Positions 33,461 to 47,105 are shown, numbered from the stretch's first letter. The stretch is 64,000 bases of DNA from Plotosus lineatus (GCA_024760905.1 CM045751.1:12823501-12887500); one strand, 5' to 3'. Translations and numbers: made by a program. The notes: a model not told the origin generated them from the letters alone.

Positions 33461-34838
33461 CCCTGATCAATCACAAGAGCTTTAAAAATCCACAAACCAA
33501 GTGGATTCTCGTGTTGTCCTACACCTTGGAAACGAACAAGTATTTTAGCATGGATAGATTGTGTTTGATATTTGAACTTGGTCATGTAGAAGATTACGCT
33601 TTGAATGATATCAACCAAAACGTACATCAAATTACTTTGGCTTTAACTCAAAGTGCTACCTGGCAACTTAATCCATATTTTGGTGGAGCAGTAACAAACA
33701 AATTTAACGGTTCACTTTAAAACTACCTAATGAACGCAGAGTCAAAGATCCCAAAACAATGTACATGCATTTCTATATCCGTGGCTTCGTCAATTCGGCA
33801 CAGGGATGACACCACGCCCAGGGGACTCAAAAAAGGCTTAATTCAAAAAATGTGTTGCTGATCTTTTATCAGAAAAAGAATCTTGTTTTAATGTCTTTTG
33901 CAGATTTGTAAGTTAGGAGTAGGTTGGAATAAAAAAAAAAAAAAAAAGATATATTTTTAGTCCAGCCCTACAGTCAAGTGATTCAACAGAGCCTGACCGC
34001 TTTACTAATACAAAACCGGCTCATAAATGCTAATCACCACAAAGATGTCTGTCTGGGACAAATTACCCTGTAAAGTATTAATCTGCATACTGATTATTAT
34101 GTACTACAATAGGGAGCATCTAATTGGTTCACTATCTTGGGGGTGAATGGACATTAATCATACAAAATATTTCCTCGTTTCTGATTGGTGAACAGCCACC
34201 ATCCTGGGTATTCTTTGACAAGCTTTTGCCATTACCGACATTGGATACATTTATTGATTATGACATGAATAGAACATCCTGATGGTCGTCCTCAGAGATC
34301 ATGCAAGATCAATGTATCCCCGCAACAAATGGCTCCACACAGCCGCCATCTCCGAGTCAGTTTACAAAGAAGCTCTGGCGCTACGAGCTTTCAAAAAGTC
34401 TTTGTTTTCAGATTAACATCACCACACTAAAAACTTGGCATTTTTAATTTCTGTGTAGTATTAAAACTAGCTTTGAAAAGATTAATTGATTCAGAATAAA
34501 TTCCAACCATCAGGTTTCTGAATCTTTATTTAACCTGGACTGTGAGCCATGTTTGATGATCGTTTGCGAACACAGTAGAAGATTGTGTCGACTGAACTTA
34601 CTGCTCAACATATAATTGATATGTAGGTACCACTGACCATGTCAATGTTACTTCTGTACCCAGTATGATCCAGTACAAGACTGATAAACCAAAAAAAAAA
34701 AAAAAAAAAAAATTAGATATGGAAGACAACATATCAGATCAAGTAACACAATGGTGAAGACTTGAACTACAAAGTGAACATAGTATGAAGGGTCTCTGAT
34801 TTGCATTCGATTTTGACTGAACTTGTACTTTAAGCATA
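33461..34838. other. No feature recognised
   Basis: AT-rich, with A-runs at about 33931-33947 and 34690-34711. No gene-like frame beyond chance. Confidence 0.45.
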
Positions 34839-35227
34839 TAGGGATCTCTCACTTTCCGCGGTTTAATTGGGACCGAGACCCCCCGCGACCATCGAAATCC
34901 GCAAAGTAGGACCCCCCCACACAACAACTGCCGTATACATAAATATAATGAATATATTCAATGCTATAAATGCTTATAATAAAGCAAATACTGCACAAGA
35001 TGTAAATAAAATGTACAGTACACACCGATGCATGCACTCCGATGTGCACCTCAACAATGCAACTAGTTTTGACGGGAGGTTTTGGTAAAGTTGCCTTGTG
35101 GAATTTTCCTTAACTTTTTCACCTATTCTTCCTTAATTTCCTTATTTTTTTAATTCGATGAATATTTAAAAAAAACCGCGGCACTGAAGTCACATGAATT
35201 TAAGCCTGAATTAACGAGGGGTCCCTG
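34839..35227 (+). mobile_element. T1 MITE, complete
   Basis: 'A' end TAGGGATCTCTCACTTTCCG with CGGTTTAATTGGGACC just inside. The 'B' end AATTTAAGCCTGAATTAACG runs to GGGGTCCCTG before TA (35228-35229). The body includes CTTCCTTAATTTCCTTATTT. Confidence 0.85.
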
Positions 35228-35559
35228 TATACACCAATTTTTTTTTTTTTTGAAAGATTTCAACTGAAAAACACATTGTAGCACGGTGAAGAAAAATCAG
35301 ATTACGTCAATACATAAACTTTCAGGATAAGAAAATGTTGCTGGTATCATTTGTACGACATTTGGTAGTTTTTAAAGTACCGGTCCAAATGTAAGTGCAC
35401 AGACAAACGTGATGCTTTAACAAAGTTAAACACACACTGTTGTACAGAATGTATAATGTAGTTAAATATTAACGTCCCTTTATTGGCACTCAGAGGGGTA
35501 GCACCGTGTCTCAGTACTGGTACCGACACCTCCAGTGGGAAGGATTTTTTTTTTTTTTT

Positions 35560-35815
35560 TTTTTTTAGACAAGAGCCTTTCTGTGTGGAGTTTGCATGCT
35601 TGCTTGTGTACGTTTCCTTCAAGTGCTCCAGGTCCCTCCTACAGCCCAAACAAATAAACATGCTACTCTAAATGCCCCATAGGTGTGAATGGTTGTTTGT
35701 CTCTGCCTTAGTCCTGTAATACTGAGCAACCTGTAACCCCACCTCTCGTTCCAAGTCAGAAACGATTAGCTTCAGCTTCCCCTGTGAACTAAAGCTGTAT
35801 AAATAATGGATGAAA
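35560..35815 (+). mobile_element. SINE S2, degraded, with poly(T) interruption
   Basis: TGTGTGGAGTTTGCATGCTT, TCCTACAGCCC and GTGTGAATGGTTGTTTG follow S2 order. The head is replaced by a T23-type run (about 35546-35568), and the tail is strongly eroded. Confidence 0.6.
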
Positions 35816-37180
35816 GGGTGTCTAGAACCAAGAGATTCAACTCCGTTACAGGATGACAACGCTCTTGTGCAGAAAGTGAAATGTACGAGTAGAAGAAACT
35901 TGTGCACAGAGCCCTGAACTCAACCCCAATGAAAACACGTTATAGTCTAGAATGCCAACAGCACTACATGACCATCACATGACTTCCTGACCGCACTAAT
36001 ACGTTTGTGGCCAAGTGAACACAAATCCATTGGGATTATACAGAATGGGATAATTTTCGGCTTTATTCGCAGCAAGATGAACTAAACTGAATGGGATATT
36101 CAAAGCAGTGTTTTTCCATGGAGTGATATGTTCGATTGAATCAAATTGATTTGGGCCGTTCGAGGCATCACGTATTTGACACTAGGCTTTTCCCACCCGG
36201 GAGCCATGAAATATGAAGGCGCTACATAAGAATCAATGACTGGATACTTGTTCTTGTCTTGCCTGGCTTTTGCCCTTCAGCCTTGCAGTAATTAATTGTT
36301 TTCATTAACGCTTCTCAATGCACTCTATTTGTGGTAATTAAATGCCTGATCTGTTTCAGTGGGACAGAAATCAACATGCTGTGAAATGCGGCTGAAACGC
36401 TGCACAGAAACCTCTACTGCTGTAGACATGTCGAAGCTTTCCACGTGATTAATTGTTTGGGCATTGACCAAAAAAAAGTCACACCGAATTCCATATCGTT
36501 TTGCAAGCTAACCAGGGTGTTGTTTGTTCCTTCCATTTTCCAAACAGGTCTGCAAAGATGAGCACTGTTCTAAACATCCGTCTCTCTGAATGGACGACTG
36601 AAAAATCTGAGCCCAACAGCTCATCGTTATCCTCATACCTCCGCTATAAATCAAAGCCTATAATGCCACTTGATTGGTTATTTATCAGTCACTGAGGCTT
36701 AAAGTTCAGGAGTCTCCTGGCAGTCTTTAAACACGCCATGCCCGTGCATGATGCATTATTTGTTTCCACGACTCTGCTGAATGCTTTTCTGCCCGAGATA
36801 ATTAGCTTTCTGCAGCTGCTTAATAGGGAGAAGTGACAGGGAGCTGAGAGTGTAGCAGGGAGTCATGAATTACAGCTTCCCCTTACTTACAGTGACATTT
36901 CCCGCCGTTCAAGTATTAATCCTTTCTGTTTTACTTCAGGTTCAAACACATGAATGTCTCAAATGAGTGTGAAGAGCTCAGTTCTATGAGAAATGATCTT
37001 TAGCTAAAAATTGTTCGTTTGTTCACCTTCTGAAACCAAAAATGTGAAAATGCTGAAATTCTACTGATGTTTAATAAAATGTGAACGCCAATTTATTTTC
37101 ACTTTTGGTTGCAAAGCTACAGGTAACATCCATTTTTATTTTAATACGGCAATTCACTGATAGAAAATTTAATATAGCTC
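35816..37180. other. Repeat-poor intronic stretch
   Basis: No transposon signature was seen. The composition is balanced, with homeodomain-type TAATTA cores near 36290-36340 and an AATTAG plus CAGCTG pair near 36798-36820. It could hold conserved non-coding elements, but this needs cross-species alignment. Confidence 0.3.
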
Positions 37181-37182
37181 TA

Positions 37183-37516
37183 CAGGGATCCCTCACTTTC
37201 CATGGTTCATCAGGACCGAGATCCACCCCCCCCCCCCCTGAATTACGCAAAGTAGGATTGACGTACATATTCAGTGCTGCAAATGCTTGCAACAATTAAA
37301 CATTCAAAAATAATTCATAAGATGCAAATAAAACATCTGGACGCACACGCACAGATATGCACCTCAAAAAACGCAAGTGTTTTGGGTTGTTTTCTGCATG
37401 ATTGACCTTGTTTTGCAGCATTTGTCAGCTTTAATAAATATTCATTGAATTAAAGAAAAAAATAATAAAAGTGATGAAGCTGCATGAATTAAGTGCGAAG
37501 TACCACGGTATCCCTG
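37183..37516 (+). mobile_element. T1 MITE, complete
   Basis: TA (37181-37182), then CAGGGATCCCTCACTTTCC. It ends GGTATCCCTG before TA (37517-37518). A C14 tract sits near the 'A' end (37226-37239). Confidence 0.9.
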
Positions 37517-37518
37517 TA

Positions 37519-38496
37519 TTTTGTTTTTTGAACATCGAGCACAAATGTAGCATGTATAACGATTTGTGTAGTTGCTGGTCATTAAACCAGTGTCATGTGG
37601 CTGCAAGTGTGATTAAATCTTTATTGGCAAATCCAAGGGAGAATTTAAAGTTCAAAAATTGAGGTAGGACCCAAATTGTGAAAGAGGAAAGCCACAGAAG
37701 TGCAGCACCAAAAAACAAACAAACAAACAAAAAAAAAAAAACTAAGTCTGGTTTAAAATGTAGTGCAAATAGATTTATTAAATTTTTCAGTGGCGAATGA
37801 TCTTTTAGCAGCGCTGTATTGATGCTTTTATTTTGCAGGAGGGTGTGTGCGTGTTTACATTCTACTTAAGCCAAGATCTCACATAGCCAGTTGAGACATG
37901 AGAACTGTGACCATTCTGTGGCCACACCGATGGATTTTAAAAAGGTAGTCTCCGACAAAATTATAGTTGGAGGAACGAACGGAGAAATGGAGCATGGGTG
38001 CTGGATCTGTCTACCGGCAGTATCCATTTCATTTTTGCATTATTGCATGTGTGGCAGTCTCCATTCTGTGAATACCTTTACCACCACCAAAATCTATGGC
38101 AACATCTGGTAGGCTACGCGTGCCTCACGAATTGAAGCGCTCTGGCACTTGACCCACAGTTAAAAACACCCACTCGGAAAGCAAAATAGCTTCGTCTCGC
38201 GTACTCTATGATAGTGGATGAGACACTCAGGGTAGAATGTCGGCTGAAAACCATGAACCGTAATCCACCATTAAGTCATTCTGGGCATGAAACACCAAGC
38301 CTTAGTGTTTCTGTAGCTTTCCAAACTCATTGCACATTCCAAAAACCCTTGCACTGATCGCAGTCACATGGCATGATCACTACTGAATCTGTACGTGATA
38401 TTCGGTGAACATTGAGTAATGTCGACTTCAGGACAACGCTGTCCATGCAGGTAAACCGTTTCATACTACATGGAAACAGAAGGTAAAAAATATATA
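37519..38496. other. No feature recognised
   Basis: Short (CAAA)n and A-run near 37709-37740. Otherwise unassigned. Confidence 0.45.
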
Positions 38497-39134
38497 CAGT
38501 AAAACCTCCGCAGACGAACGCTTAAGCTCACAAACATTTCGCCTCAAGAACAGTAAATTCGCGAGCATATAGTCTCTGCTGACTAACTAGTTTTCGGCGG
38601 ACGAACCAAACCACGTGGTCAAACAGCGCCACAGTGGCGGCCACGAGAAGCTGACGCACGCTCACGGCGTCCCAGTTCGTCACCCCCTTTGAGTCCGGAC
38701 GTGGTTTGTGTTTGATAGACATTTTGGACCATATTGAGTGTACTTTTGCTATTATGGGACTGAAAAAGACCCCACCACAGGTTGAGTTACCTACAGTCCT
38801 TATGGAAGGTGACTCTCCTTCCAAACAGTAAGTCCCTCCCTCCCTCCTCCTCCCACTCCATTCCATCAACTCCCATCACAAAGGTAAATAAAACCACTTT
38901 ATTATACAGTACAGTTTATTTCTTTAATTACAATACAATAGCACATTTATTATACATAAAATAAGGTATATTTGTGTAGTTTTAAGGCTTATTTAGTAGA
39001 AAATTATGTTTTATGGGGACCTGGGAACGGATTATTCTCATTTTAATGGTTTCTTATGGGAAATAAATGTTCGGAAGACGAACTTTTCACACGTTCTGGG
39101 AACCAATTATGTTCGTGAGCTGGAGGTATCACTG
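38497..39134. mobile_element. T5 MITE (Tigger/pogo-like)
   Basis: TA-flanked element with ends CAGTAAAACCTCCGCAGACG and CTGGAGGTATCACTG. Inner ends are also related (ACGAACGCTT versus AAGACGAACTTTTC in inverted layout). A plus-strand frame near 38757-38830 reads GLKKTPPQVELPTVLMEGDS, possibly a remnant of its transposase. 638 bp. Confidence 0.8.
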
Positions 39135-40483
39135 TATAATGAATTTAATGACTTAATATCTTAATGCGATTGTCTCCTTTAAGTGACCAGTTAAATAAAT
39201 AATCTAAAAACAAAGGATTTCCATTTCTTTGTAGAGATTAGGTTTTGGTGCGACATTGATTAGTTCAAAATTCCTTTTTAAACCTGGTTTGGCTGGACAC
39301 TGGCAGTGATCCAACTGGAGGTAGAACAAGTAGATCACAACTAAACTGTGGAACCGCTGAAAACTTCATTATGCAGCTGTGTATCGATAATCATTTGATG
39401 TCTGCAAATTAATTTGAGAGCACGACTAAATAAGGTGGAGGCAGGGAGATTGATAGGAGTATAAAGTGAGACGTTTAAAAGTCTTATTTCTGGACTTTAT
39501 AGAAGCCCAAAGCTTCAATTCACCTTCATAATTTTGTACAATATTACATTCTCCAGTTCAAGTGTGTGTCTCGTTCAAGACTGAATTTAACAAAATTTAA
39601 GAAATAAAATGTCAAAGGATATTTGTAAGACTATACAAAGACACTGATATTCGTTATCTCCAAAAAGTGCATTTACCACAATATCAGTACATTCACATCA
39701 CACAACTGTTGTAACGCACAACATTGTGGAGTGTCAAAGAGTGAGTGACAAATTGTGTGAGAGAAAGGGTGTGAACGCGCATGTAATCGAGAAAGGGGGC
39801 GTGTGATCGAGAGAATGGCCGCGTGAGAGAGATGCACGTGTGCGAGAGAGAGAGAGAGAGACATTGACCAAGTTAACAGATAAATATAGTGGTGTCTGCT
39901 CTCATTTCTTGTGATTTAGTGTCCAGTGGCACCATGAGAGAGAGTGTGTGCACGCGTGCGCACCTGAAACCTCACGCAGCAAGAATACATTCATCTGAAG
40001 TTGTGCAAACGTATAAACCTCATGAGTATCGAGACACCACATGGACAAACAAAGTAGGAAACATTTTTAGAACTAGAACAATCACCACCGCCAAGAGAGA
40101 GTGAGAAGGGGGGGGGGGGGGGGATGGAAAGAAAACATTGAATTAAAAGCTAGTACTACAGATTCAACTGCGTTATCCACCAGAGGTACGTCACACACAC
40201 AGTAATGTTAATTCTAGAGAATTATTCACGAGGTCATCTGGTCCTCGTATAAGCTGAAGTGGGGGAAGCTCGGGGTATCTGGGGCGCCGTGTTTTGAACG
40301 GAGAAAGGCCCGTAGCCTGCTAGTCTGAAATTCCATAGCACGTTTGTTCCTCCATAAATCTAATGCAAATGGTTCGGCTCACCCATCATACTTTATTTTT
40401 TAAAAGATGTTCTAATCCTGAAATGGAGAACTGTCCAATGAAGTCCTCACTAATGAAATGTATTCAGTTCCTTTTCTGGAACT
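39135..40483. other. No gene; eroded GA/GTG repeat at 39720-39865
   Basis: 39720-39865 repeats GTGTGNGAGAGA-like blocks, ending in a short (GA)n. A G16 tract lies at 40108-40123. Nothing else is recognised. Confidence 0.45.
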
Positions 40484-40748
40484 GCTCAATCCTAATTCGG
40501 GTGGTGGGGCGCCAATCCCAGACGAGGGCAGAGTACACTCTGGACAGCTCTTCAGGCCATCACAGGGAAGAAACACACTGACTGCTTTGCAGCTCCTCTT
40601 GTCAAAAGTCAACAATGGTTCTTTTACAATAACCTCACATCAGAGACAGTGAGACATGGCCAGCCTTTGATAACCCAGTTTGCTGAATGGGAAGGGGGGG
40701 GGGGGGGAACACTTGTGCACCTTTCCCACTCTGCCACCACTGCCCTGC
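40484..40748 (-). mobile_element. SINE S1, 'M' tail
   Basis: Tail at left (CAATCCTAATTCGGGTGG, TACACTCTGGACAGCTC). Body CAACAATGGTTCTTTTAC, then AACCCAGTTTGCTGAATGG. The G14 tract at 40695-40708 sits at the S1 homopolymer position, and a head remnant CCACCACTGCCC follows. Confidence 0.82.
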
Positions 40749-40789
40749 TGAAACATTTAAATTATTAGTGATTATAACTACAGAAGAGC

Positions 40790-40995
40790 AGTGACATGGA
40801 CAGAGGCGGGATAGTGTGTGTATATTGTTAGTGGGATGCTGAGGTTGGAACTACCAGGCAGAAGACCTAGAGGAAAATTTATGGACGTAGTGAAGGACAT
40901 GAAGGTAGTTGGAGTAGAAGATGCAGAGGACAGGGCGAGATGGAGGCGGATGGTTTGCTGTGGCAACCCCTGAAGGGAAAAGCCAAACAGTAGTG
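40790..40995 (+). mobile_element. RTE-type LINE 3' fragment
   Basis: The plus strand decodes to QRRDSE.. and LELPGRRPRGKFMDVVKDMK, the same C-terminus as the RTE at 11738-12097. It ends GGTTTGCTGTGGCAACCCCT then GAAGGGAAAAGCC. Confidence 0.85.
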
Positions 40996-41091
40996 AAATA
41001 CAATATCAAATAAAAACGTACATTATTGTCTAGGTTGTGATTGAACAATTGTGGTGTTAACAATTCTTTACGTTTCTGTTCATGTTTCAAA

Positions 41092-41332
41092 CCACTTAAT
41101 CCTTTATTGGGGTCACAGGGAGGCCAGGTACACGTTCACAACTTTTCATACTCCTCTTCAGACAACCTGAAGCTACCAGTAAGCCTCATGTCTGTGTATT
41201 TGGACTGTGGGAGGAAACTCAAGCATGGGGAGAGCCTGCAAGCTCCACACAAATGCCTTTGCTGAGGACAGAACTCAAATCCTGGAGATTTGTTCTGGGG
41301 TGGACTTGCTCACTATTCACTGTGCACCGTTT
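41092..41332 (-). mobile_element. SINE S2, diverged
   Basis: CCTTTATTGGGGTCACAGGG at the tail side, TTTGGACTGTGGGAGGAAAC in the body, and CAGAACTCAAATCCTGGAG near the B box. Confidence 0.7.
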
Positions 41333-41606
41333 GCTTTAATTCGTTCATTACCACTTGCTATAGCTTGCTTACTGTAAATACCAATACTGCATGACCCTCA
41401 ACCAATAAATAAATTTAGTTCAGTATATTACTTTAATAAAAGTAAATCTTCAAGTATCTGCTTACTTTAAGATGAAAGCGTCTACACAAGTTACGAGTGA
41501 TAAACAATTTAAAAAAAAAATAATTAAAAAAAAACTGCAGTGCATGTTATAGCTGGCAAAAGGTCTCAAATTTTGCTCATGATGAAAGAAAAGAATTTGG
41601 AGGGGG

Positions 41607-41637
<31 letters not shown>

Positions 41638-44474
41638 TGTTGGGTCTGGCCTGTGGACACATGATTAGTGAACGAGGACAGACTGGAAAGCAGACACTGA
41701 GGCAGCAGCTAATCTGCGGCAATACAAAAGCTTTTTTGTCACAATTTTAAAGCCAACAAGGGGATTAGCAGAGAACAAAGCGCCAGTGCCGAGACTTTCA
41801 TTCCCAAATCAGTGAAGGAAAAGAAGGGAGTTAAATTCATACACAAGGCTCGGAGAAGGTCCGAAAACTAAAACAATCTTCTGAGCGAGTCACAGGCAAC
41901 TAACATTTGTAAACTGCGTCTAGAAATAAATGAAGTTGAAACTTTCAAGCTCCCATCATGAAGCAACCAGTTAGCAGACCGTTAATTGCGGTACAGCATC
42001 TATACAACACCAAAAGCTCATTAAAGTTTCGATCGGGGCGGACCATCAACCATGTCACTGTAATTAAAGACAAAAATTCTCTATTTTGTTAAAGGGATTT
42101 AAAAAAAAAAAAAAAAAAGCAGAAAAATCCAGGTGACTGAGCAGATGATATTGTATAGAGGAATGAAAGACGGAAAGATACAAAAAGGATGTGAAAATGA
42201 AGGATAAAAACTTTTACACCACAATACATTTTTAGCCAAAAGATACAAATTTAAAGGGTAGAAATAAAATCTCATAGCATTCATGTCGAGCAATTATACA
42301 ATATTTCCATTCGCTTTATCCTCCGGAAGGTCGGAGATTTGAATCCGGCCGCGTCATACCCTAAAACGTTAAAATTTGGTAGTTGTTGCTTCCTGCTTGG
42401 TGCTCAGCATCATAGGATAGAACACAATAACTGGCGCCGCACAGTGGCGACGGGTGCCCAGAGCACAAACAAACACCAAAGAGCGGTTTGAGCATAATAT
42501 TCAGTATGGATAAAGCACTATATAAATCTACTACAATACAATATGGAACATGGGAACAGTGCATTCTGATGGGCCGCTATATGGGGGATTTAAAAAATAA
42601 ATAAATAAAAAGTTAACTACACATAGCTTGTTACCATCACTTGGAGCAAGCCGCATTATGCTTTTAAACAAGCCTTCACATGGTACATTTGAATGAGTTA
42701 CACACACACACTTGCTGTCTGCGGAGGTTGCTGCCCCTCCCGGTCATTATTAAAATATTCAAGAATCAACCATCAGGATCTTGCATTGATTGCCTTCGTT
42801 TCAGTGCAGTAGACGCTAATATAGGCACTACCTAAAAGCGGCGCGTCTATTGTCTCTATTAATAGATACCCAAGCTTGGGTTTGCTTTTCACCACCTGTC
42901 ATGTTCACTTCCCAGCCTCACTGTGACGCACCTGCTGTTCTGTGAGGACTGTCCATGCAGAGGCAGAAGTAATGCGACTTTCAGACTACAGTGCCCAGTG
43001 TGCCCAGCGGGAGTGACTTAAGCACTGCTTAAGGATGCACGGCTGGCAGTCTGTGTAGAGCGCCATCATTGCAACCACAGATGATGTAAGACGTTTGGAC
43101 CTTGCTTATCTGAGATAATTAGCTTATTCTGCTTGATCGTCCATTTGTGTTATCGATGATGTTTCTGGGCCTCAGTGTGTTCTGTGACTTGAGCGATTAA
43201 ATGATTCATGCTTGGTTATACTGCTGCCTGATTTGTGTCTTCCCTGATAATTGCTGCCATATCAGCTTGTTAACAGAGTGGCGATCGAGCCGTCTGCATC
43301 ACGTGCGCTTGTCCTTCTGCTCCAACAGGACAGTGACTCCTTTCTTTTCCATTTTGAATTTATACCCGATTTCCGATTTTATTTGTACACCTTGTCTGTT
43401 TAATCATCCGTTCAACAAGCTGATGTTCAATTTTTTTTTAATTCTGTGCAAGTCTGAACAGTGGTCTATGAATTGCTATCTTACGGTGTTCAATTTTATC
43501 AATAGATAGGTTTTTATTTCTGCCTATTGTCATGCAAGTCAGTGATACACAACTGCCAATCAGGATCAGCTCAACATGGCTTTTTGTTTCCTGTGGTCAT
43601 CCATACACATGGGACAGACTGGACACGAGTTGTCCATCCAAACCTTTTTTTACATATAGGCAGAATACACCCTGGACAGCTCACCAGGCAATTGCAGGGC
43701 AGAAACAGTAGAATAAATCATAATTTACTTTGTGCTTTTCGCTTCCACATGGTATATACCAAAATACTTACTTGCCTCAGGCTCTAATTAATAATTAAAA
43801 GCCAAAGATGGGTTTAATGTTGCCAAACGAACTAGTCAATTCAACAATTTAATATTGACTCATTTCATATAAAATGCTTCTTAAAGAGTCATAGCACAGT
43901 TTTAACCATTACTGTTATCTCGTCTCTAGACACACTGACAACAAGCCCAGAAATCTTGCAAATATACTCTGCTTATTTACACTTTGCACTATTAGAGCAC
44001 AATGATATCGATATATGCAAAAAATAAAAACAAGGTGTGAGCGAGCCAATTCATCGTTTGTGTTGTTTAATACATTATGCATTCGGCTTTCTCACCAAGA
44101 GAAATTAATTTACAAAATAAAAAAAATTATACAAAACCACAAGAGCGAGTTCTCATCTGTACCACAGGCTAACACGAATCACACATACAGAGCTATCTAC
44201 CAGTACTAACTCCTACACAGCAAAACGAATAAACTCTGCCTGTATAAATAAATCTCGGCACGATTCCTGCAAGTTTCCGTATTCAAACTTTAGCCATCCT
44301 CGATACATGTCTGTATTTTATTACAGTATAGTGTCAGTTTGCTGCATTAAATCTGTAAATAGAACAATTCAACTGAATTTCGTGATATCTGTCCAGGTGT
44401 ATATAAAAAAAATACTGGAGTAAAGAAAAGAAATCAATTTTTTTTTTTTTTAAATCAAGTTCCCTTTTTAAATA
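41333..44474. other. Long stretch without recognised genes; small S1 fragment
   Basis: A24 run at about 41610-41633. 43660-43705 (AATACACCCTGGACAGCTCA) is a short S1 tail/body fragment on the minus strand. 42640-43400 is repeat-poor and could be conserved intronic DNA. No exon is recognised. Confidence 0.45.
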
Positions 44475-45075
44475 CAGCCGGCCCCCAACTTACAAAATTA
44501 ATCCGGTCCAGAGCCCTTTTCGCGAGGCGGGGATTTCATAAGTAGGGGTCGCATCTTGCATGTTAAACACCTAATTCATTCCAAGGCTCCAGTCTTTGGA
44601 CTAGATAAACCCCATAAACCCTTTAAAAATGATAAGTAGACCAATTTTGTATGAAATGTTCTAAAAGTAAAAGAAATTTAAACTATTTTATGAACATTTA
44701 TTCAACATTTTTAATTAACACACCTCTCTCGCACGCTGCAGGCCACACCAACAAGACATGGAATTCAAAGCGTATTCCCTGCGGGATCAGAATTCCAGAT
44801 GAGCTCAAAGGCACCCACATTTATTAAACATTTACTGAATTCAAACAACTTAAAAAAACTAAAGAGTGAAGCTTCCTTCAGTCTCTATCCGGGAGGCCAG
44901 AGAGGCGGAATGTTGAGAGACAGCCAACGAGAGCAACTCGCACGTCAATTGGCACGTTTGAATTTCTTTTCGAAAGAGGGGGTTGTTCCGTATCTCTGGG
45001 ACAGAATCTCAAGAAAATGTTTTTCGTAACCTGGGGATTTCGTACACAGGGGTCTTCATAAGTTGGGGGCCAACG
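44475..45075 (+). mobile_element. T3-related MITE, diverged copy
   Basis: TA-flanked (44473-44474, 45076-45077), with ends CAGCCGGCCCCCAACTTAC and AAGTTGGGGGCCAACG. The interior aligns with T3 (AAAATTAATCCGGTCCAGAG, GGGAGGCCAGAGAGGCGGAA, AACTCGCACGTC), but the termini differ. It is a separate subfamily. Confidence 0.75.
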
Positions 45076-45077
45076 TA

Positions 45078-46085
45078 AGAAATTGATAGAAAGATGCTAC
45101 ATTACCAACAACGCCTCAGAAAAGTGCATTGTGGGATAGTCTATCATAATATCAGTAATCCATCATATCGAGCAGCTACGAGTAAACCTTCTCAAACCTT
45201 TAACATTAAATGAACGTACTGAAGTCCAGACATGCGGTCCTGTGGCGCTCTTAATCCGAATGTCGTAAGCACACAGTGGAGAATAATGAATAAATATTAT
45301 ACTACAGTGCTGATGAATTCAGAATCCTGATCAGTCAGACGGTGCTGATTAAATTTTTCTAACAGCTCTGATAATGCAGAAGTAAGATGGTTGATTAAAA
45401 TGCCTTGTTATAATCATGTCGTAATGGCTTGTTTACAGGAAAAAATACACAAAAACTGCATCTTGTTGTGAAGTTTACTGTTCATTCTTCATTTTGAAAA
45501 ATTGAAAGGATAAAAGACAAAGCACTCGTAAAAAAAAAAAAAGTAATCCACATAGACTAAAATGCAGTCAAATCTTGGATATGATTTAAACGTTTCTCTG
45601 TTTATTCAGTATGTGAAGGAGTCTCCAGTGCAAGTGCTTGTCACAGTCAGGCGTAAAGCTGTAACTTTAGTTTGTGTGTATTGATAACAAGCAAATTCCT
45701 TGCGATAGCTAAATGTCTTCAGGATGCCAATACCAGCTTCACTTCACCACACCCCTCTACCCATCACACGACAGCCACAGACTACGGAAGGTGAAGCAAA
45801 TCACTTGCTTCCTCTCAAGTGCCTGAAGACAGCCAACTGTGTCTTTATAAACTGCTGCTCAGGTAGTGGAACCTCATGCTATCTGCTTCTCTCCGTATCC
45901 AAGAGCTCTCAAGACACCCACGATTGGTTAGAGTTGCTGTGACACTCCACCCTCCCACCCTGAGAACACCAACTAGGCTTCCAGTCACAGAAAGGTGTGG
46001 ATCAGCATTCAAACGCCAAGAGACAGAATGAAGGCTTCTCGGAACCATGGGAAAGCTGTTATACAGAGTATTTTATTTAATAATA
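45078..46085. other. No feature recognised
   Basis: Unassigned. Confidence 0.45.
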
Positions 46086-46375
46086 ACCTGGTGGCAGGAT
46101 GCTGGATTACTGATCCCAAGATCAGGAACTCAAGTCCCACCATCATTGGGTTGCAACTGCTGTCCTCGCAATGCCACTCACTGGGTTATTAAAGGCCGGC
46201 CAAGTCCCTCACTGTCTGTCGTGAGCAGCTGTAAAGAACCATTGCCGACTTTCACCAAGTGTTTATGCGCGGCGATGGCCTGGGGGGGCTATTCAGGGTG
46301 TACCCTGCCCTCGCCGCAAGTCAGCTAAGATGGGCTTCAGCCTCCCATAATCCTAATTAGGATTAAACGGTTGGG
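46086..46375 (+). mobile_element. SINE S1, 'M' tail
   Basis: Eroded head (GGTGGCAGGATGCTGGATTA) with B box ACTCAAGTCCC. Body GGGTTATTAAAGGCCGGCC. Tail CAGGGTGTACCCTGCCCTCG to CCTAATTAGGATTAAACGG, followed by a G15 tract. Confidence 0.85.
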
Positions 46376-46774
46376 GGGGGGGGGGGGAGAAAAAATAGAA
46401 TGAGTAATGAGTCAGCATGACACCTTGTTAGCGGTTCACGGTATTGTCACACCTACTAAACGCACAGAGGTGACTCAAATATCTAATGCTATCTCACACC
46501 TCAGTACTGGTCTAAATTATACATCTCAGCAAGGCAGAGACACCAAGTCCCCTTTCGACAGAACCGATGACACTGCATTTGCAGCATCTTGTTTCTGCAG
46601 GTCAGAGCTTCTTGTGGAAAATTGTTTACATTTTATTGATATTAACAGTATTATTTTCCAACATAGCTCTTTACTGTACTGCATACCGTATGCTGCTGCC
46701 ACCCCCCACATTATCAGTAACAGAAATATATACTAAACTGTACTTTTCCTTGTTGACCGGTTACCCTTTTTGTA

Positions 46775-47072
46775 AGAAAGTCTGTGGGGCTTTTTACACC
46801 CAAGCCATAGTGGCTCACTGGACCGGTGCTTATCCCCGGTTTCCATAGCGTAAAGCGAATAGGAGTTCAACTTCTCCTGGATGGGACGCTAGTCCATCGC
46901 AGGTGACCTTCCCAGTATATTTTACTGGTACCCATTTATAATGCTGGGTGAACAGAGGCACACTTGTGGTTGAAACCTTGCCCAGGGGTCTTAGCGCAAT
47001 GGGGATGTAACTGGAATTTGAACACAGCCTTCCGATTATGAGTGCAGCACCCGAACCAACGGCTCCACTACA
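46775..47072 (-). mobile_element. SINE S4, copy 1
   Basis: The tRNA-like head is at right on the minus strand (TGTGTTCAAATTCCAG B-box region). Body GACTAGCGTCCCATCCAGG, GAAACCGGGGATAAGCACCG. Tail ends GTGTAAAAAGCCCCACAGAC. A 9-bp CTTTTTGTA on both sides (46766-46774, 47073-47081) is a plausible target duplication. Confidence 0.75.
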
Positions 47073-47105
47073 CTTTTTGTAGATGTGGCGTTAGACACCG
47101 TTTAT

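Noticed and set aside
36795..43125. Identical 14-mer GAGATAATTAGCTT at 36795 and 43112
   Set aside because: Several shared 14-mers are expected by chance in 64 kb of AT-rich DNA, so it is not evidence of a shared regulatory element.
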